Assembly (NCBI RefSeq): GCF_013426205.1
Contig: NC_089423.1
Location: 4,278,001-4,342,000, forward strand
DNA from: Metarhizium brunneum
Lineage: Eukaryota > Ascomycota > Sordariomycetes > Hypocreales > Clavicipitaceae
Direction: 5' to 3'
DNA length: 64,000 bases
In this document: positions 24,549-35,575 of the stretch, in pieces
Position numbering within the stretch: the stretch's first letter is position 1
Layout: each line of letters opens with the position of its first letter
Notes under the pieces: generated by a model
The model's input: the letters and a program-made list of their open reading frames with translations, nothing else
The model's database searches: none
What the model was told of the DNA's origin: nothing
Position numbers and translations under genes: made by a program

Positions 24549-26186
24549 TTAAACACCGCGTCTCCTCCCTGCTCCCACGCAACTGATGCTATCGCTGGGT
24601 GCTATGCTATCGTTATCGTCCCCCCAGTCAGCACAGCTGCTCCCCACACCGCTGGCAGGCAAGGGAACTTCCCTCGCAGAAACACCACTGTTCACGATAG
24701 TCTCGGGTAGGGGGATACGGCTGGCGGAGACATGACTCATAGACGAGGGCATCCATTGGGCACGGCTAAAGGGCTCGACTGTCGCCGGTACGGGGTTCAT
24801 ATGCCGTGGCGTCTGGTCGACGGGCGAAGAAGACACGCGAGACCTAGCGGACACAAAGGTTTCTCGCTCAGGATCGAATGCTGCTGTTGAGGCTCGTGAT
24901 GGGATGACTTGCCGTGGCATTTTCGATAACGGTCGCGATGCGACCGATGGCACCACCAGAGAACCTGTATTACGCTTGGCCGAGGAAAGACGGGTTGAAC
25001 CACAGTCAACAATCGGCGGCGGTGTAGCATCACCAACCCAAACATCATTCAGGTCTCCTCCATTCCAGTTGGTATCTGCTACAACTTGTCGACGTTCAAC
25101 TCCTCTCTCCCCAGGCGCCATAGGGAGATTAATGCTTTTGATGTCGCGCAAGGCTTGCGGCCTGACCTGGCCTACACCTGCATCCGACGATTGAACCGGC
25201 GGAGGCCTCCGCGTGACCCGAGCTTCATATCCCCCCAATTGCCGACTCCATGGACTTCGGTGCGGGAGGTCATATTGGAAGGCAGTTGCCTTCACTGGCA
25301 TATCTCTACTCGAGAAACCAGGCCCTCCATCTCCATGATTTCCCGCTCCAGGAAACCTTGGACCTGATTTGACCTTTTGTGACGAGGCCGGTGAACTGTC
25401 GGCATGATTATGTGTAGCTTCGTGCTTGTCGCTGGAAACTATTCCGTAAGTGAGGATAGCGCCAGCAGCTAAACCCAGAAGTGTACCAACAACAGTAGAT
25501 GTGTTGATTGTGCCTGATACTCCTTGTGACTCCCCAGCTTGTGTATTCGTGGACTGCAAAGATTTCGAGTTGAGTGAATCCTTTTCCGAGAAAGTTCGTG
25601 AGAACTCATGAGTTGTCCGATGTGATGATTCACTCGACTGTTGCCCACATGGTTCACGCTGGGAAAAGACCCGAGCGCTCACCACGGGTGTAGAGGCACC
25701 TTGACCGTACTTTAAACCATGGTCGATCAAGCCTGTCCAAGTTTGCCCACCATTACGGGTGCTCTTCTTCGCTGTGTCATCCAAGGACTGTTGACCAAGA
25801 TACACAGCTTCTATCCTGTTGCCGTCCATGTCAATGACAGTTGCTCTCATGCAGCCAGTATTGGGCAGGGTATCACGATCAGTCGATCCTTGTAGCAGGA
25901 GTGTCTGTGACGGGTTCGCTTGGATACCACGTTGATAGAAGTTGGCTACAGCAGATCTTGTTGGCGCTGTGAATACAAGATGGACTGGTCGGTGTACGTC
26001 GCCGGGTGACAAGACTTGCCTGATTTCAAGAACCGGGCGTGTCGGTGTACCAAACACCACTGACAGGGGAGCTGGGTGTGATATATCGTCAGAACTGATA
26101 TACACGAGTCCAAGGGGTTGGAGGATTGCTGCAAAGTACGATGAAGATGACGGGAGGTGGGAGACTTCGACAACAGGTAACACCAT
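24549..26186 (-). CDS. Glyoxalase/VOC-fold protein with single membrane segment and long basic C-terminus
   Basis: A single exon encodes 545 residues from the ATG at 26186 (an upstream TTG is not used). Residues ~1-150 resemble the vicinal-oxygen-chelate fold of fungal glyoxalase-like proteins: VVEVSHLPSSSSYFAAILQPLG, then AVANFYQRGIQAN and GCMRATVIDMDGNRIEAVY. A linker rich in Ser/Thr leads to one hydrophobic segment (VVGTLLGLAAGAILTYGIV, about residue 235-255), and then ~290 residues of Arg/Pro/Ser-rich, low-complexity chain ending in an acidic patch (WGDDNDSIAPSDSIS) and GAGRRRGV. Metal ligands of true glyoxalase I are not obvious, so enzymatic activity is uncertain. A membrane-anchored VOC domain is an inference from sequence; I do not know the function. 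Confidence 0.65.
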   Translation of the reverse strand: MVLPVVEVSHLPSSSSYFAAILQPLGLVYISSDDISHPAPLSVVFGTPTRPVLEIRQVLSPGDVHRPVHLVFTAPTRSAVANFYQRGIQANPSQTLLLQGSTDRDTLPNTGCMRATVIDMDGNRIEAVYLGQQSLDDTAKKSTRNGGQTWTGLIDHGLKYGQGASTPVVSARVFSQREPCGQQSSESSHRTTHEFSRTFSEKDSLNSKSLQSTNTQAGESQGVSGTINTSTVVGTLLGLAAGAILTYGIVSSDKHEATHNHADSSPASSQKVKSGPRFPGAGNHGDGGPGFSSRDMPVKATAFQYDLPHRSPWSRQLGGYEARVTRRPPPVQSSDAGVGQVRPQALRDIKSINLPMAPGERGVERRQVVADTNWNGGDLNDVWVGDATPPPIVDCGSTRLSSAKRNTGSLVVPSVASRPLSKMPRQVIPSRASTAAFDPERETFVSARSRVSSSPVDQTPRHMNPVPATVEPFSRAQWMPSSMSHVSASRIPLPETIVNSGVSAREVPLPASGVGSSCADWGDDNDSIAPSDSISCVGAGRRRGV

Positions 26187-27522
26187 ACTCAATAACCTTT
26201 GAGGCCCACCACGCAGTCTTATTTATCACGGAGCTTGGAAAGAGAAAGCAAAGAGGGGCCTTAAAAAGGGAAGGAGGAAACGGGAGTACAGGCCGCTCCA
26301 CTTGAAAATTGTCATCGCATACTAGTTGCACTGCAGGTGCTGCAGGTAGGATTGGCTGGATTCGACGGCTCGAGTACTGAGACTCATGCCTGAGAGCTAC
26401 CTACGATTAGGCATACAATAATTAGCACATTCAAGATGTCTGCATTATCCAGGCAGGCACTCCGTATCTTGGCCAGCCTGTGCAATATGACTTCCCTGTC
26501 ATACCTGCATGTACCTAATGTATCGCGGCCTAACAGTTGCCGACCGTATGTAGCGAAGTGGCAACCATGAAACGCTGATTGACCACTTGCAGCACAACAA
26601 CTGTTATGATAAGTCGTGTTACATGGTGACACCCACACAGCCATTGGAGCCCATAGGCTTCGCTCACACAGGCATGGGACCATCGTGACCGTTTATCAAC
26701 TCCTTGTTGTGTGCTGGCTCTGGGTCCAATGCAGGGCACTCAAAAGCCGTTGCGACTGTTGTAATGGTATTGGTTGACGGAAAAGGCGGTCTGAAGTATG
26801 GGTTGTTTCTGCATGGCTTCGCTTTCATTATTGTTTTTGGCTGGGAACTGCAGTTGTATTGTCCTGCGGCACATATGCACCAATACTTGTCTGGCTCATA
26901 AATCAGGACTAAACGTATTCACGCACATACTTGTCAATGGCTTTATGATGGTGTGTATGCGGTCGATAAAGCGCCTTCAAATAACAACATATTTCGATTG
27001 TATATCCTAGAATAATGACTTACGATGTAGGAAGAATGCTTCAAACAAAAATCCGCACAGCCGGATTGACGATACTTAAGTCCTAAGCCCCGAAGTCAAT
27101 TACCACAATCCCTTTTGGTGAAAGGACTATCCTGGCCCGGCGGATATTATGGTTGCTCGACAACGTGGACAAACCCTCTATCATGACGACCTCGAACAAG
27201 CGCCATCGAGCAGGATTCGCTTGATACTGATCCGTTGGTAGAATATGTCACCATAAGAACCAACTGAGCAACGGCATTGGGAAATTGCTCCTTCAAGACG
27301 TTGAAAGAGCCTTGGACCTGTCCCCTGAACGCATCCGTGTTTTGGTTGTAGAAACAAGAGACGGCGCCAAGTCCAGGCGAACCAAGTGTCTGCCAGACGT
27401 GTCACACCGTGCGGCGATGTTGTATCACTGCAGGATGACCATACAGGTTGTCGCCTTGGCCGTACCGTACAATTTCACATATGCCAAGTCCTGTTCTTTA
27501 CTTTTGCAGAAAATTGGCAAGC
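26187..27522. other. 1.3-kb spacer, no gene seen
   Basis: This lies upstream of the VOC-fold gene and downstream of EMG1, both on the minus strand. Short ORFs on both strands have no family-like content. I looked for tRNA T-loop and 5S-like boxes and found none. An ACTCCGTAT relative of the TACGGAGTA motif is at about 26459. Confidence 0.4.
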
Positions 27523-28468
27523 TCAAAGAACGTCCCATACATCCTCCGCTGCATGGCAGAATTTGCTGCACGCCACGCTGGCTGATAGTGAATAGTTGCT
27601 GATAGATATCTTCTCGTCCACAATCGAGTCTGCAAATGTGTCCGAGCCTTTTGCCATGGCCCCGACAAATACACAAATACTCTCCTTCGATCCGATTGTT
27701 TCCATATACTCACGGACGCGAACCAGTGGAGCATCAAAGCTGAGCGTCACTTTGCGGCAATTCGGGGGGAGGTGGTCAGTGATTGGGTTCTGAATCACTC
27801 GAAGCAACTTTTCATTCGAGTTGGTGGATCGGATCGACAAACGGTGAAGTAGCTGAACCATGAGGCCGGCAAATCGCTTGAATGTTCTGGGGATTCGCAC
27901 AGAAGGAGACACTTCGATCAACACTCCCTTTGCTGTGTGAATGTAAATCTGCAATTTACCGGCCTTGTTGATGGGCGAATCTAGCAAAGTCAACAGGCAC
28001 TGCAAGTAAAAGTCAGCACAGTCGAGTAAAAAATTCACCCAACAGAGGAGGGATGTGACCTGATGTGTGATGTCCGGACGAGCATCGCTGATATCACGAT
28101 TCATCTTCCGCATGACGCCTATATGCTCGTCGCTATTGAGCAATGAATATTTGTCCTCACGATGAACGCCGGTTCTGCTACTACCGCCATGAGATGCTTT
28201 ATATGTTTCGAGACTTGCATTTGATAGCACAACTATCAGTCGCTGAGAGTCCTTATCCGTTGGTGGTATGGCAGTGTGTTGCTCCGCGACCAACTGAGGC
28301 AATGCCGGGGGAGGTAACGATTGTGTCCCTGCTTCGTGAGAACACAGGGTAAGGTTAGTCTTCTGCCCGGTGAGGATGTATACAGGGGGATGGAGGCTTA
28401 GGGAAAGCCATTGTAGGGCCTTTCTTACTAGGTCGTTTCACCCCAGTGCGGCGATCCGGTGATGACAT
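27523..28468 (-). CDS. EMG1: rRNA pseudouridine N1-methyltransferase Emg1/Nep1
   Basis: EMG1 methylates the hypermodified pseudouridine of 18S rRNA and is needed for 40S assembly in the nucleolus. Exons 28468-28384, 28328-28060 and 27999-27523 give 276 residues. The family core is clear: [103 protein letters not shown]. The SPOUT-knot region follows as [13 protein letters not shown] and [20 protein letters not shown]. The first exon supplies a basic N-terminus starting [20 protein letters not shown] callers that begin at the internal TTG (28302) miss it. The second intron is 60 nt, stop-free and in frame (GTCACA...TTGCAG). The first join ([14 protein letters not shown]) is less certain because that region is not conserved. 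Confidence 0.88.
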
Positions 28469-29060
28469 GATGTTTAGTGGTGACCCTGGCGAGGTGAGAA
28501 GCGGTGAGATAGATTCACAGCTAGCTAATTCAGCTATGCAGTACCATGTAATTGACCACGTTGCGTAGAAAAGAGGCCCTGCTCACGGGTCCTTTCAGTT
28601 CCTGGGACACGTGTGCTGTGGAAGATAAAAGATGGCGGGTTTCCACGAGAATCTTTTGTCGTCAATTTGCCCCACTGCACATGAGGTACATACCTCGTAG
28701 GCACTTACCTAAGTAAGTCAAGCAGACGTTAAGCAACCCCCGCTTCCGAAACTACCAAGTCTGGCCTGGAATTACGTAATAATGCCGAGTAAGCAAGTGT
28801 ATTTGGCAAGCGGTGACACAAATCATAGTTCAGGGATGCGGCAAAAAAGTCCCTTGCTAACATTTTACAGGTCTCCTGCTTTACATGTTTATCACTTGAC
28901 CCACTGAATTTACCTCTGTACTCGAATACTGCAGACCTCAAAGATCCGTATTACCTCACTTCATTGCGGCGGCCATATTGGAAGTCCGGAAGTAGGTTGC
29001 ATAGTCGAACACGACAAGAACTTTACTTCATGAGGGTGATACTTGTCGCCGTATGCTAGG
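28469..29060. promoter_or_regulatory. Divergent spacer EMG1/MRPS17
   Basis: This holds the 5' flanks of two ribosome-related genes. A palindromic cluster lies at 28683-28718 (GAGGTACATACCTC followed by ACTTACCTAAGTAAGT). A 70-codon minus-strand frame (28729-28941) is not recognised. Confidence 0.4.
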
Positions 29061-29548
29061 ATGTCTTCTCAAGTTGCGAAAGCTGCACGCCGTGTGGCCC
29101 ACGAACTTCACGGTGTAGTAGTATCTGCCGGCTTAATGCAAAAGACTGTCAAAGTCCGAGTAGGCGGCCAAAAGTGGAACAAAGTCGTGAACAAAGTAAG
29201 TCTTAGTCTTGTTGCCTATGGTGGGTTTTAGCTTGGAGAAGCTACACTGTTGTCCATAGCATCCTTCAATATTGGGCTAACTGGCGGCTGCTTCAGTGGT
29301 TCCCTGATCCGAAACATTATCTTGTACACGATCCCAACTCGTCACTGCGAACAGGAGATGTTGTGTCGATTGTGCCTGGCTGGCCGACTTCACGGCATAA
29401 ACGACACGTTGTGAAACATATCATTGCCCCTTTTGGTGCTCCTATCAACGAGCGACCGCCCGTTCCAACGCTAGAAGAACGAATAGAGGATCGGGAGACA
29501 AAAAAGGCAGCGAAAGCCGAACGGAGGCTGTCGAGGACAAACAGTTAG
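29061..29548 (+). CDS. MRPS17: Mitochondrial small ribosomal subunit protein uS17m
   Basis: This is a mitochondrial S17 homologue, an OB-fold protein binding small-subunit rRNA. Exons 29061-29195 and 29297-29548 (101-nt intron GTAAGT...GCTTCAG) give 128 residues. MSSQVAKAARRVAHELHGVVVSAGLMQKTVKVRV is the S17 N-terminus. The join VVNK/WFPDPKHYLVHDPNSSL restores the conserved block, then RTGDVVSIVPGWPTSRHKRHVVKHI. The C-terminal extension (EERIEDRETKKAAKAERRLSR) is Lys/Glu-rich and typical of fungal mitoribosomal S17. An in-frame ATG lies 18 nt upstream of the chosen start region only as a near-cognate; the ATG at 29061 fits. Confidence 0.87.
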
Positions 29549-30004
29549 AGTGTGAGGTCATGCGTGAGGGCACTTGGGAATGGAGCACTATCGACGTGAC
29601 TCTAGCATCGTTTGCATCATATATATATGCAATGCACTATACTAAGACAAGACTCCGTTACCGTGGAGCTTACGAGAAGAAAGCGGAAATTATTGGCCTT
29701 GGTCTGAGGCAGGTGTTCAACGCATTATGAGTGATTGATACGCAAGCAAAAAGCACTGTATTTGTGAGCTGGGCTGACAAAGTGGATGGAATAGTAATAC
29801 GACTGGAACCAATCTATACGACGTTGTAAGATATAATACTTGTACTTTATGCCGCGAATTGAACCTTTGAAGCTTTTGTCTCCTGATCACAATCAGCCTG
29901 CGCATTGCATTTGAAATGATAGTGAAGTATGTGGCTGGATCGAGTTAGTGACTATACAAAATTCAGCTTGTCATGCACATTCTCGAAGTTTTGAGAATCC
30001 TTGT
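29549..30004. other. Convergent spacer MRPS17/SAP1
   Basis: This holds the 3' flanks of two converging genes, with a TATATATATGC stretch near 29620. No gene is seen. Confidence 0.4.
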
Positions 30005-32635
30005 CTAGCCTCCCCTTTCTCCGAATTCCTTAGCCCAATCTTCATACTCCTTCAGCCCAGCCTTGCTCACGCTGGGTCGTATTGTGCTTAGACTTGCTTC
30101 AAAGTCTACTAGTAGAATAGGTCGAATGTCATCCATAGTCATGTGAAGTAATGCTTCACCAAGTGACCGAAGTGGCCCCATTGCGGCATCCTTTGCTAAA
30201 GCAGTAATATCTGAGCCCGAAAATCCTGAAATGATAAGTCAACAAGATGTATGAGCTCGTGTCTTGGTTAACCACATTTCAGAAAGAGAACGCGGAATTT
30301 GAGTAACAGTGGAAGTACTTTTGCACCCAACTTACCGTCTGTCAGCCTAACAAGTATCTCTATATCTGATTCAGAAAGGCCGTGCTTTTGTTGTCCTAGC
30401 AGCGTTCGTAGTTGCGTTTCCCTGGTCCGTGGCTCTGGCAGTGGAATGTACTGTCGTCGAACGAATCTACGCCTGGCTGCTTCGTCAATCGCCCAAGGAA
30501 GGTTAGTTGCGGCAAGAACAAGAACTCTGTTTGCATCTCCTCGCTCTTTATCTTTTTCTGTAGCTTCTCTTCCAGCAGCTGCGCGTTGCAAATCACTCCA
30601 TTGTATCAGAAACTCTGTTTTGATCCGCCTTGTAGCCTCATGTTCTCCTGACCCAGATCTTTGCGATAGAAGAGAATCGATCTCGTCGACAAATATAATG
30701 CTGGGAGCTAGAGCTCTTGCAAGGCCAAACAGAGCACGGACTAGCTTCTCCGATTCTCCAAGGTATTTGCTCGTCAAGCTGCTGGCCGAAATAGAAAAAA
30801 ATGTGGATTTCGACTCGGTGGCCACGGCTCGTGCCAGCATAGTCTTGCCCGTCCCCGGAGGTCCAAATAAAAGCATACCCCTGGCCGGCTCGCGCAGTCC
30901 CATAAACAAATCTGGTCGAAGGAAGGGATAGACAACTGTTTCTCTAAGAGCATTCTTAGCAATTTCTAGCCCAGCGATATCTCCCCAATGTACCTCGTCT
31001 CCTTGCACGACAATATCGTTAAGAATTTGCTTCGCCGCTCCTTCATCAATACCAGATGGCAGATGCTTAAGAATGGCGGCCTTCCTCTTTCCCCAGGCCT
31101 TCGCTGTGGAGTCATCGTCCGAATCTAAATCCTCAAATGATTGTGACTGTGCATTATGATCTACCAGGGGGTCTTTTCGCTTGGTCTGTCTAGGCTTGGA
31201 GAGCGAATCGGCTGCAGGGCTATCGGAATCGCTTGAGCCGCGGTCCTTTACTTGTTGTTTATCTTGACGAGATACGTTCCCATGACTTGGGACCCTGTTT
31301 TTGGACGTTGGGTAAGACGGCTGAACCTTTCTCTTGACCACTTCTTTGCGTCGTATTGCACTGTCGGAGAAGTTCCTTTTCTCTGCGGTCTCTTCTGGGT
31401 CATCAGCGGAAGATGGGTTGGTAGCCTGCTCGCCCCTCGAGATTCTTGCGGATTGACCGATAGTTGCAGCCGCACGTGCGGGCGAAATACGTTCTGTTTT
31501 GTTCAATGTTGGATCTGAAAAGTGTGTCTCTTGGCATGACGATGCGTTCAGAGCGCTGGAGGCGGCGGAAACGGATAGCAAGGAGGACTTGGACCGCGGA
31601 TACTCTCCGGAATGTCTAGATGCACCAATGGATTGCAATCCGTTGAGGCAAGTTTCTGTATCTCGCTGTGTTACCAGTCGTCTGGAGTGACTGTCCCATT
31701 GCAAAGGTGATGGTACAGGCTTTGTCTGATCTGAAGCGACCCGAGCAGTTAAATGAGGGGTCGATGAACTGCTATCAGAAGCGGGTATTTTATACGGTCG
31801 TTCTCGCGATCCGAGAGCACTCCATGCCAATGTTGCTGCTTTACTTGGTCCCTCTGCGGCGGGCTTTGGCGAACGCCGAATCGGTTTGCTGGGTTTGTCA
31901 TTCGTTCTACCGGAACGGAGGGTTGTTCTCATAGTATGTTTTTCTGGGCTACTGGAACGTAATGTCTTATCCGTCCTACCGGGAAGATTTGGTGACGATG
32001 ACCTTGAATTTGTGCCAAGACGGAAATTTGCTTCCACATTCTGGTTGCCTCCGTTTGACATTGAAGTAGTCGCTTGTTCCGACGATGTTCGAGGAGGTAA
32101 GGCCGGTCGGCTAGGAAGTGTGGGTCGAGAGAGTTCCGAGTATGTTACGGCAGGAATGGTGCCTTGTCCAATGGAGCCTTTTGGACGGTTCATATTTCTG
32201 TCTTCATACGGTGTCGAAGCCTTGGAAGTACCAGTCGCTGGTGGCAGAGGCGAGCCTTCTTGACGAGAAACACGTAGAGCTTCTAGGAGATCAATCCTTT
32301 CTTTGCATTGCAGCTCCAACTGATTTAATGCTTCCACCAATGCCTTTTCAGTATCCGTTTGAGGCCCGTAGCCTGGAACGGACTTGGTAGCTCGGTGTTC
32401 GTAAATTTGCTCGAGTGCATGCCTCCAATGGCGCATTGCCTCTAGCTCGTCACCCTGGTGAAAAGTTCTTTGTTAGCTGATTGAATGCGGACCCGGGCTG
32501 ACGTTTGTGACGGACGCGCAAAAATGGGAAATTCGGATGACGCACCTGGCTCTCATAGTAGACAGCTGTCGAGCAACTCAGATAGCTGTCGTCATAAGTC
32601 TTCTGGAGCGCCGTGAAGACCTTATTTCTCAACAT
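30005..32635 (-). CDS. SAP1: Vps4-family AAA ATPase, Sap1 type
   Basis: This is an AAA ATPase of the meiotic clade (Vps4, katanin, spastin, fidgetin), closest to yeast Sap1, whose role is poorly defined. Exons 32635-32546, 32454-30336 and 30225-30005 give 809 residues. The N-terminal ~70 residues are helical and conserved ([41 protein letters not shown]), possibly an MIT-like bundle. A ~370-residue Ser/Pro/Arg-rich linker follows. The ATPase core has Walker A GPPGTGKT (about 562), Walker B IIFVDEID (about 615), second-region [19 protein letters not shown] with Arg fingers, and the C-terminal Vps4 helix ([18 protein letters not shown] ... WAKEFG). The join [21 protein letters not shown] restores the core. 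Intron 2 is 110 nt. A 200-codon ORF overlaps its start codon in another frame. Confidence 0.88.
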
Positions 32636-33224
32636 GGCACTGAATTTGATGGCATGCTAGCCTAGAGAGTAAAGGCTCTGCCGACCTAGGGCTTTGGCTA
32701 CGTTTGTTGTACAGGAAGAGATTGGTTGGGATTTCAACGGCCCTCCTCGTTAGTTCCTCTGATGCGAGCGCCGTGGTCTCGGGAACTTCTGTATCGCTGT
32801 CGTTGAATGTTAATTGGGAAAGTGAAGAAATGCTATGCTTTGAGCACTGGACAAGAAACGGGTGTGGTTTAGCAGAGCCTTTGGTTGTTGACGCTAGCAT
32901 AGCCTCCGTGCCAGCAACGATCCAAGACCGGGGCTGTGGTTCCAGTGACGTAAGGCAGAGTTTAGGGTGTTGAACATCGAGTTGGACTACAGTACCCCTC
33001 GACAATCTCAAAAGATCGGATACGGAGTACGGAGTAGTTACTCCGTATTGGAAAACGGGCATCCAGGATCCACATTCTCCCATGCGGGCCATCTTGAGCA
33101 CTACAAGATCTGGGCATAATACAAGTACATACATAAGTTCTTCAAAGTTGGACGCCTCGGATTTGCAAGGGTAATTAGACCCAAAAAAAAATGCCAATGC
33201 AGTGGGATATTTGATTTTTACCAT
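32622..33224 (-). CDS. Doubtful 200-codon ORF overlapping the SAP1 start
   Basis: This ATG-initiated frame lies upstream of SAP1 on the same strand. It begins in a favourable context (ACCATGG at 33225-33219) and stops 13 nt inside SAP1, in a different frame. The translated protein resembles no family I recognise. The first ~70 residues cross a triple TACGGAGTA motif, which argues against coding; the second half (SWIVAGTEAMLAST ... EELTRRAVEIP) looks more protein-like. It could be an orphan gene, a long upstream ORF that restrains SAP1 translation, or chance. Confidence 0.25.
   Translation of the reverse strand: MVKIKYPTALAFFFGSNYPCKSEASNFEELMYVLVLCPDLVVLKMARMGECGSWMPVFQYGVTTPYSVSDLLRLSRGTVVQLDVQHPKLCLTSLEPQPRSWIVAGTEAMLASTTKGSAKPHPFLVQCSKHSISSLSQLTFNDSDTEVPETTALASEELTRRAVEIPTNLFLYNKRSQSPRSAEPLLSRLACHQIQCHVEK
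33021..33048. repeat. Triple TACGGAGTA/TACTCCGTA motif
   Basis: TACGGAGTAC then overlapping TACGGAGTAG, then the reverse TTACTCCGTA, lie within 28 bp upstream of SAP1. They form a near-perfect hairpin (CGGAGTA/TACTCCG). Single copies of the same motif occur in at least six other spacers of this window. Confidence 0.75.
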
Positions 33225-33447
33225 GGTGTGAGGTTGTATGCATTATGAACGTCCGAAACAATGCAAGTACCACAGGCAAGCGCAAATCTATACAATTTGG
33301 GTTGTAATGGTTTGATCAGGCGGCTAAGCTTAATGATAATAATACCGCACTACTAAAGAGTCATGATATTCCAATAGAGGCCTGTGTCCCCCTTAAATTT
33401 ACCATTAGTAAAGAAGTACGCCCGCAGAACGATACAGTCGATTATTT

Positions 33448-35575
33448 TCAGGATAGCAAAACGCGTATTTCTGCTGATGTACGAGGAAATTGTAATCGCA
33501 AAAAGCCCGCGTCATTGGCCGCTCTGTTGGCATCCCGATTGTCGATCTCCTGCTCGAGTTTCTCAAAATCCTTGCAGAACAAATCTGCGGCTTCTTCAGT
33601 CATTTGGCGGGCCAGTACTGTGTCTTGCACACACTTGACCCTATCGATTGCATCCATTAGGGCGGACGGTAGAAACTCATCCAGTTGCTGACTGGCTTTG
33701 GTCAGTGTGTCGCCGTCTAGACAACAGCCGCCCGCATCCTGAGAATCATTAATGTTGTTGAACAAAGATTCTAAACCAGATTGAACACGGAAGAACTTGT
33801 ATTGACTTTGTACAATCCCTGTTGATGCTTCTCGGATATCGATGCGAATTCTTTCTGCTCGTTTCTTTGTGAATTCGAACTTGGCAAGACATTTGTAGGC
33901 AGCAAGGTTGAAATTGACAGCAAAGATTGCCGCCTTCAGCGATATCATCGACTTTGCCATGATATCACACGCAGACATGAATGGCTCGAGTGCGTCCGCA
34001 AGCACACTTTCAACCTCGTTTCCGCGAAAGTCGGTCGACGATAGTGATGAGTCGTAAGTATGCATAATGGCATCGAGCTGATCTAACGCACGACTGAAGA
34101 ACAGAGGCGGCGCAAGATCCACAGGGATATTTTCAGAGTCCGTCTGCATGATAGCGATATTATCTTTGAGCAAGGATCGGAACTGCCGAAACGCCTGCAT
34201 CTCTAAGCTGTGGATACACTCGGAGAGAAACGAAGCTGGCCCGAGCAGCTTTTCAAACGTCAGGCCGTAGAAGCTAAGGAGGGTTGCAAGTTTGTATGCC
34301 GGTAAAATCTCCTCGTTCGCCTGAACTACTTGTTCCACGCGCTGGCGAATCAACCTCGTGACTCCAGCGACGTCTCTGTCGACTAGGTCATTGAGGGCCG
34401 CAAGGGCATTGAACTCGCTATCTTTTCCCTCGTCGTCTGTAACTAGGCGCCAAACCTCGGCATCCCTCCCTTCTTTTAGACCCTTGGCAAGCTCTTCACC
34501 CTCAGAGATGAATAGGATCTCGAGAGCTTCACGCTCGCTTACGGTAGCTGAGTGCACCCATGCTAACATGTCTCCCACGTAACGCAACATGTCATGTGCT
34601 GCAACATCAATCGGTTTAACGGAAGCATCATCAATGCCGGACGAAGTTGTGCCAGTCAGAGCGGTATGGAACGCTTCTGAAAGAATGCGCTCTCTGGCTT
34701 CTGCGAAGAAACTGAGACAGTTTTGAAAAAGAGATGGCCGCTCTGCCAAGACTCTGAGAGCTTGTCGAATAGATGTGTTCATATGTGGATTCTCAAGGTT
34801 CAGTGTCTTGAACTCTCTTTGAGTCCATTTGTATAATTTCTGAAACCCGAAATTGAGATGTTTAGATGTTTGTTCCATTAAATCTAAACCAAATGTCTGC
34901 TCCTGAAGCCCAAGTAGGATCTCACAGTCCTTACTGATCTTTCTTGCCTTGGACAGAGCGTCGAAAAACCGCTCGTCGACGGGCTCGGCGGTTGATGTCA
35001 ATGCCACGAGCTCTGGTTCAGTCAAAAGAAAATACTCCTTAAACGCTGATAAGACGCGCTGCTTTACAAAAACTTCTTCACGTTTTTCTAATAGAGATGC
35101 GGCTTCGCGGAGAGTAGGTGACGTTTCTGATTGAGCTAGGGCTACCTGAGTCTTGATGCTCTCATACTCTGTTTTCAGTTTTTCGAGTATGAGTCTAACG
35201 CGATGCAGTTGCTTTATTCATTGCAATCGGTCAATGTATGAATCGTGTAATGATTGGGGGGAAACTTACCTCTGAAACCCGGCCAAAGTTGTCAATTATG
35301 GTCCCATTGCTGTCTATAACGTCTTTGTGAAGGTTGATCCTGATCTGTCTCCGATTTTTCGCATCGTTTGCAAATTCTTGCTGGTCAATCAGGGCGAGGG
35401 CTTCACGGAACTCCGTATCAGAAAATGATGTAGAAAGAACAGCTGTAACTTTCGTCGCGAGTGAGTTAGAGCCCTTTGCCGAGGCGGCCGGAGTGTTATT
35501 TCCGACATCCATCTGCTCGGACATTGTTGTGCTAGCCCCAGAATGGGCACCCAGAGGTGCCTGCAGCCTAGCCAT
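33448..35575 (-). CDS. COG6: Conserved oligomeric Golgi complex subunit 6
   Basis: COG6 is a lobe-B subunit of the tether that recycles glycosylation enzymes within the Golgi. Exons 35575-35270 and 35211-33448 give 689 residues. Exon 1 has NSLATKVTAVLSTSFSD, then REALALIDQQEF and VIDSNGTIIDNFGRVSE. The join with QLHRVRLILEKLKTEYE uses an ATAAAG acceptor. The core stretches LMEQTSKHLNFGFQKLYKW, NPHMNTSIRQALRVLAERP and FAEARERILSEAFHTALTG are characteristic. The ending LPRTSAEIRVLLS-like (QFPRTSAEIRVLLS) is also conserved. The chain is helical, without membrane segments. Two Met lie near the start (35575 and about 35524); the first is taken, the second is possible. Confidence 0.9.

Noticed and set aside
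30299..30931. 210-codon + strand ORF
   Set aside because: It is the antisense of the conserved SAP1 ATPase core; its translation has no family-like content.
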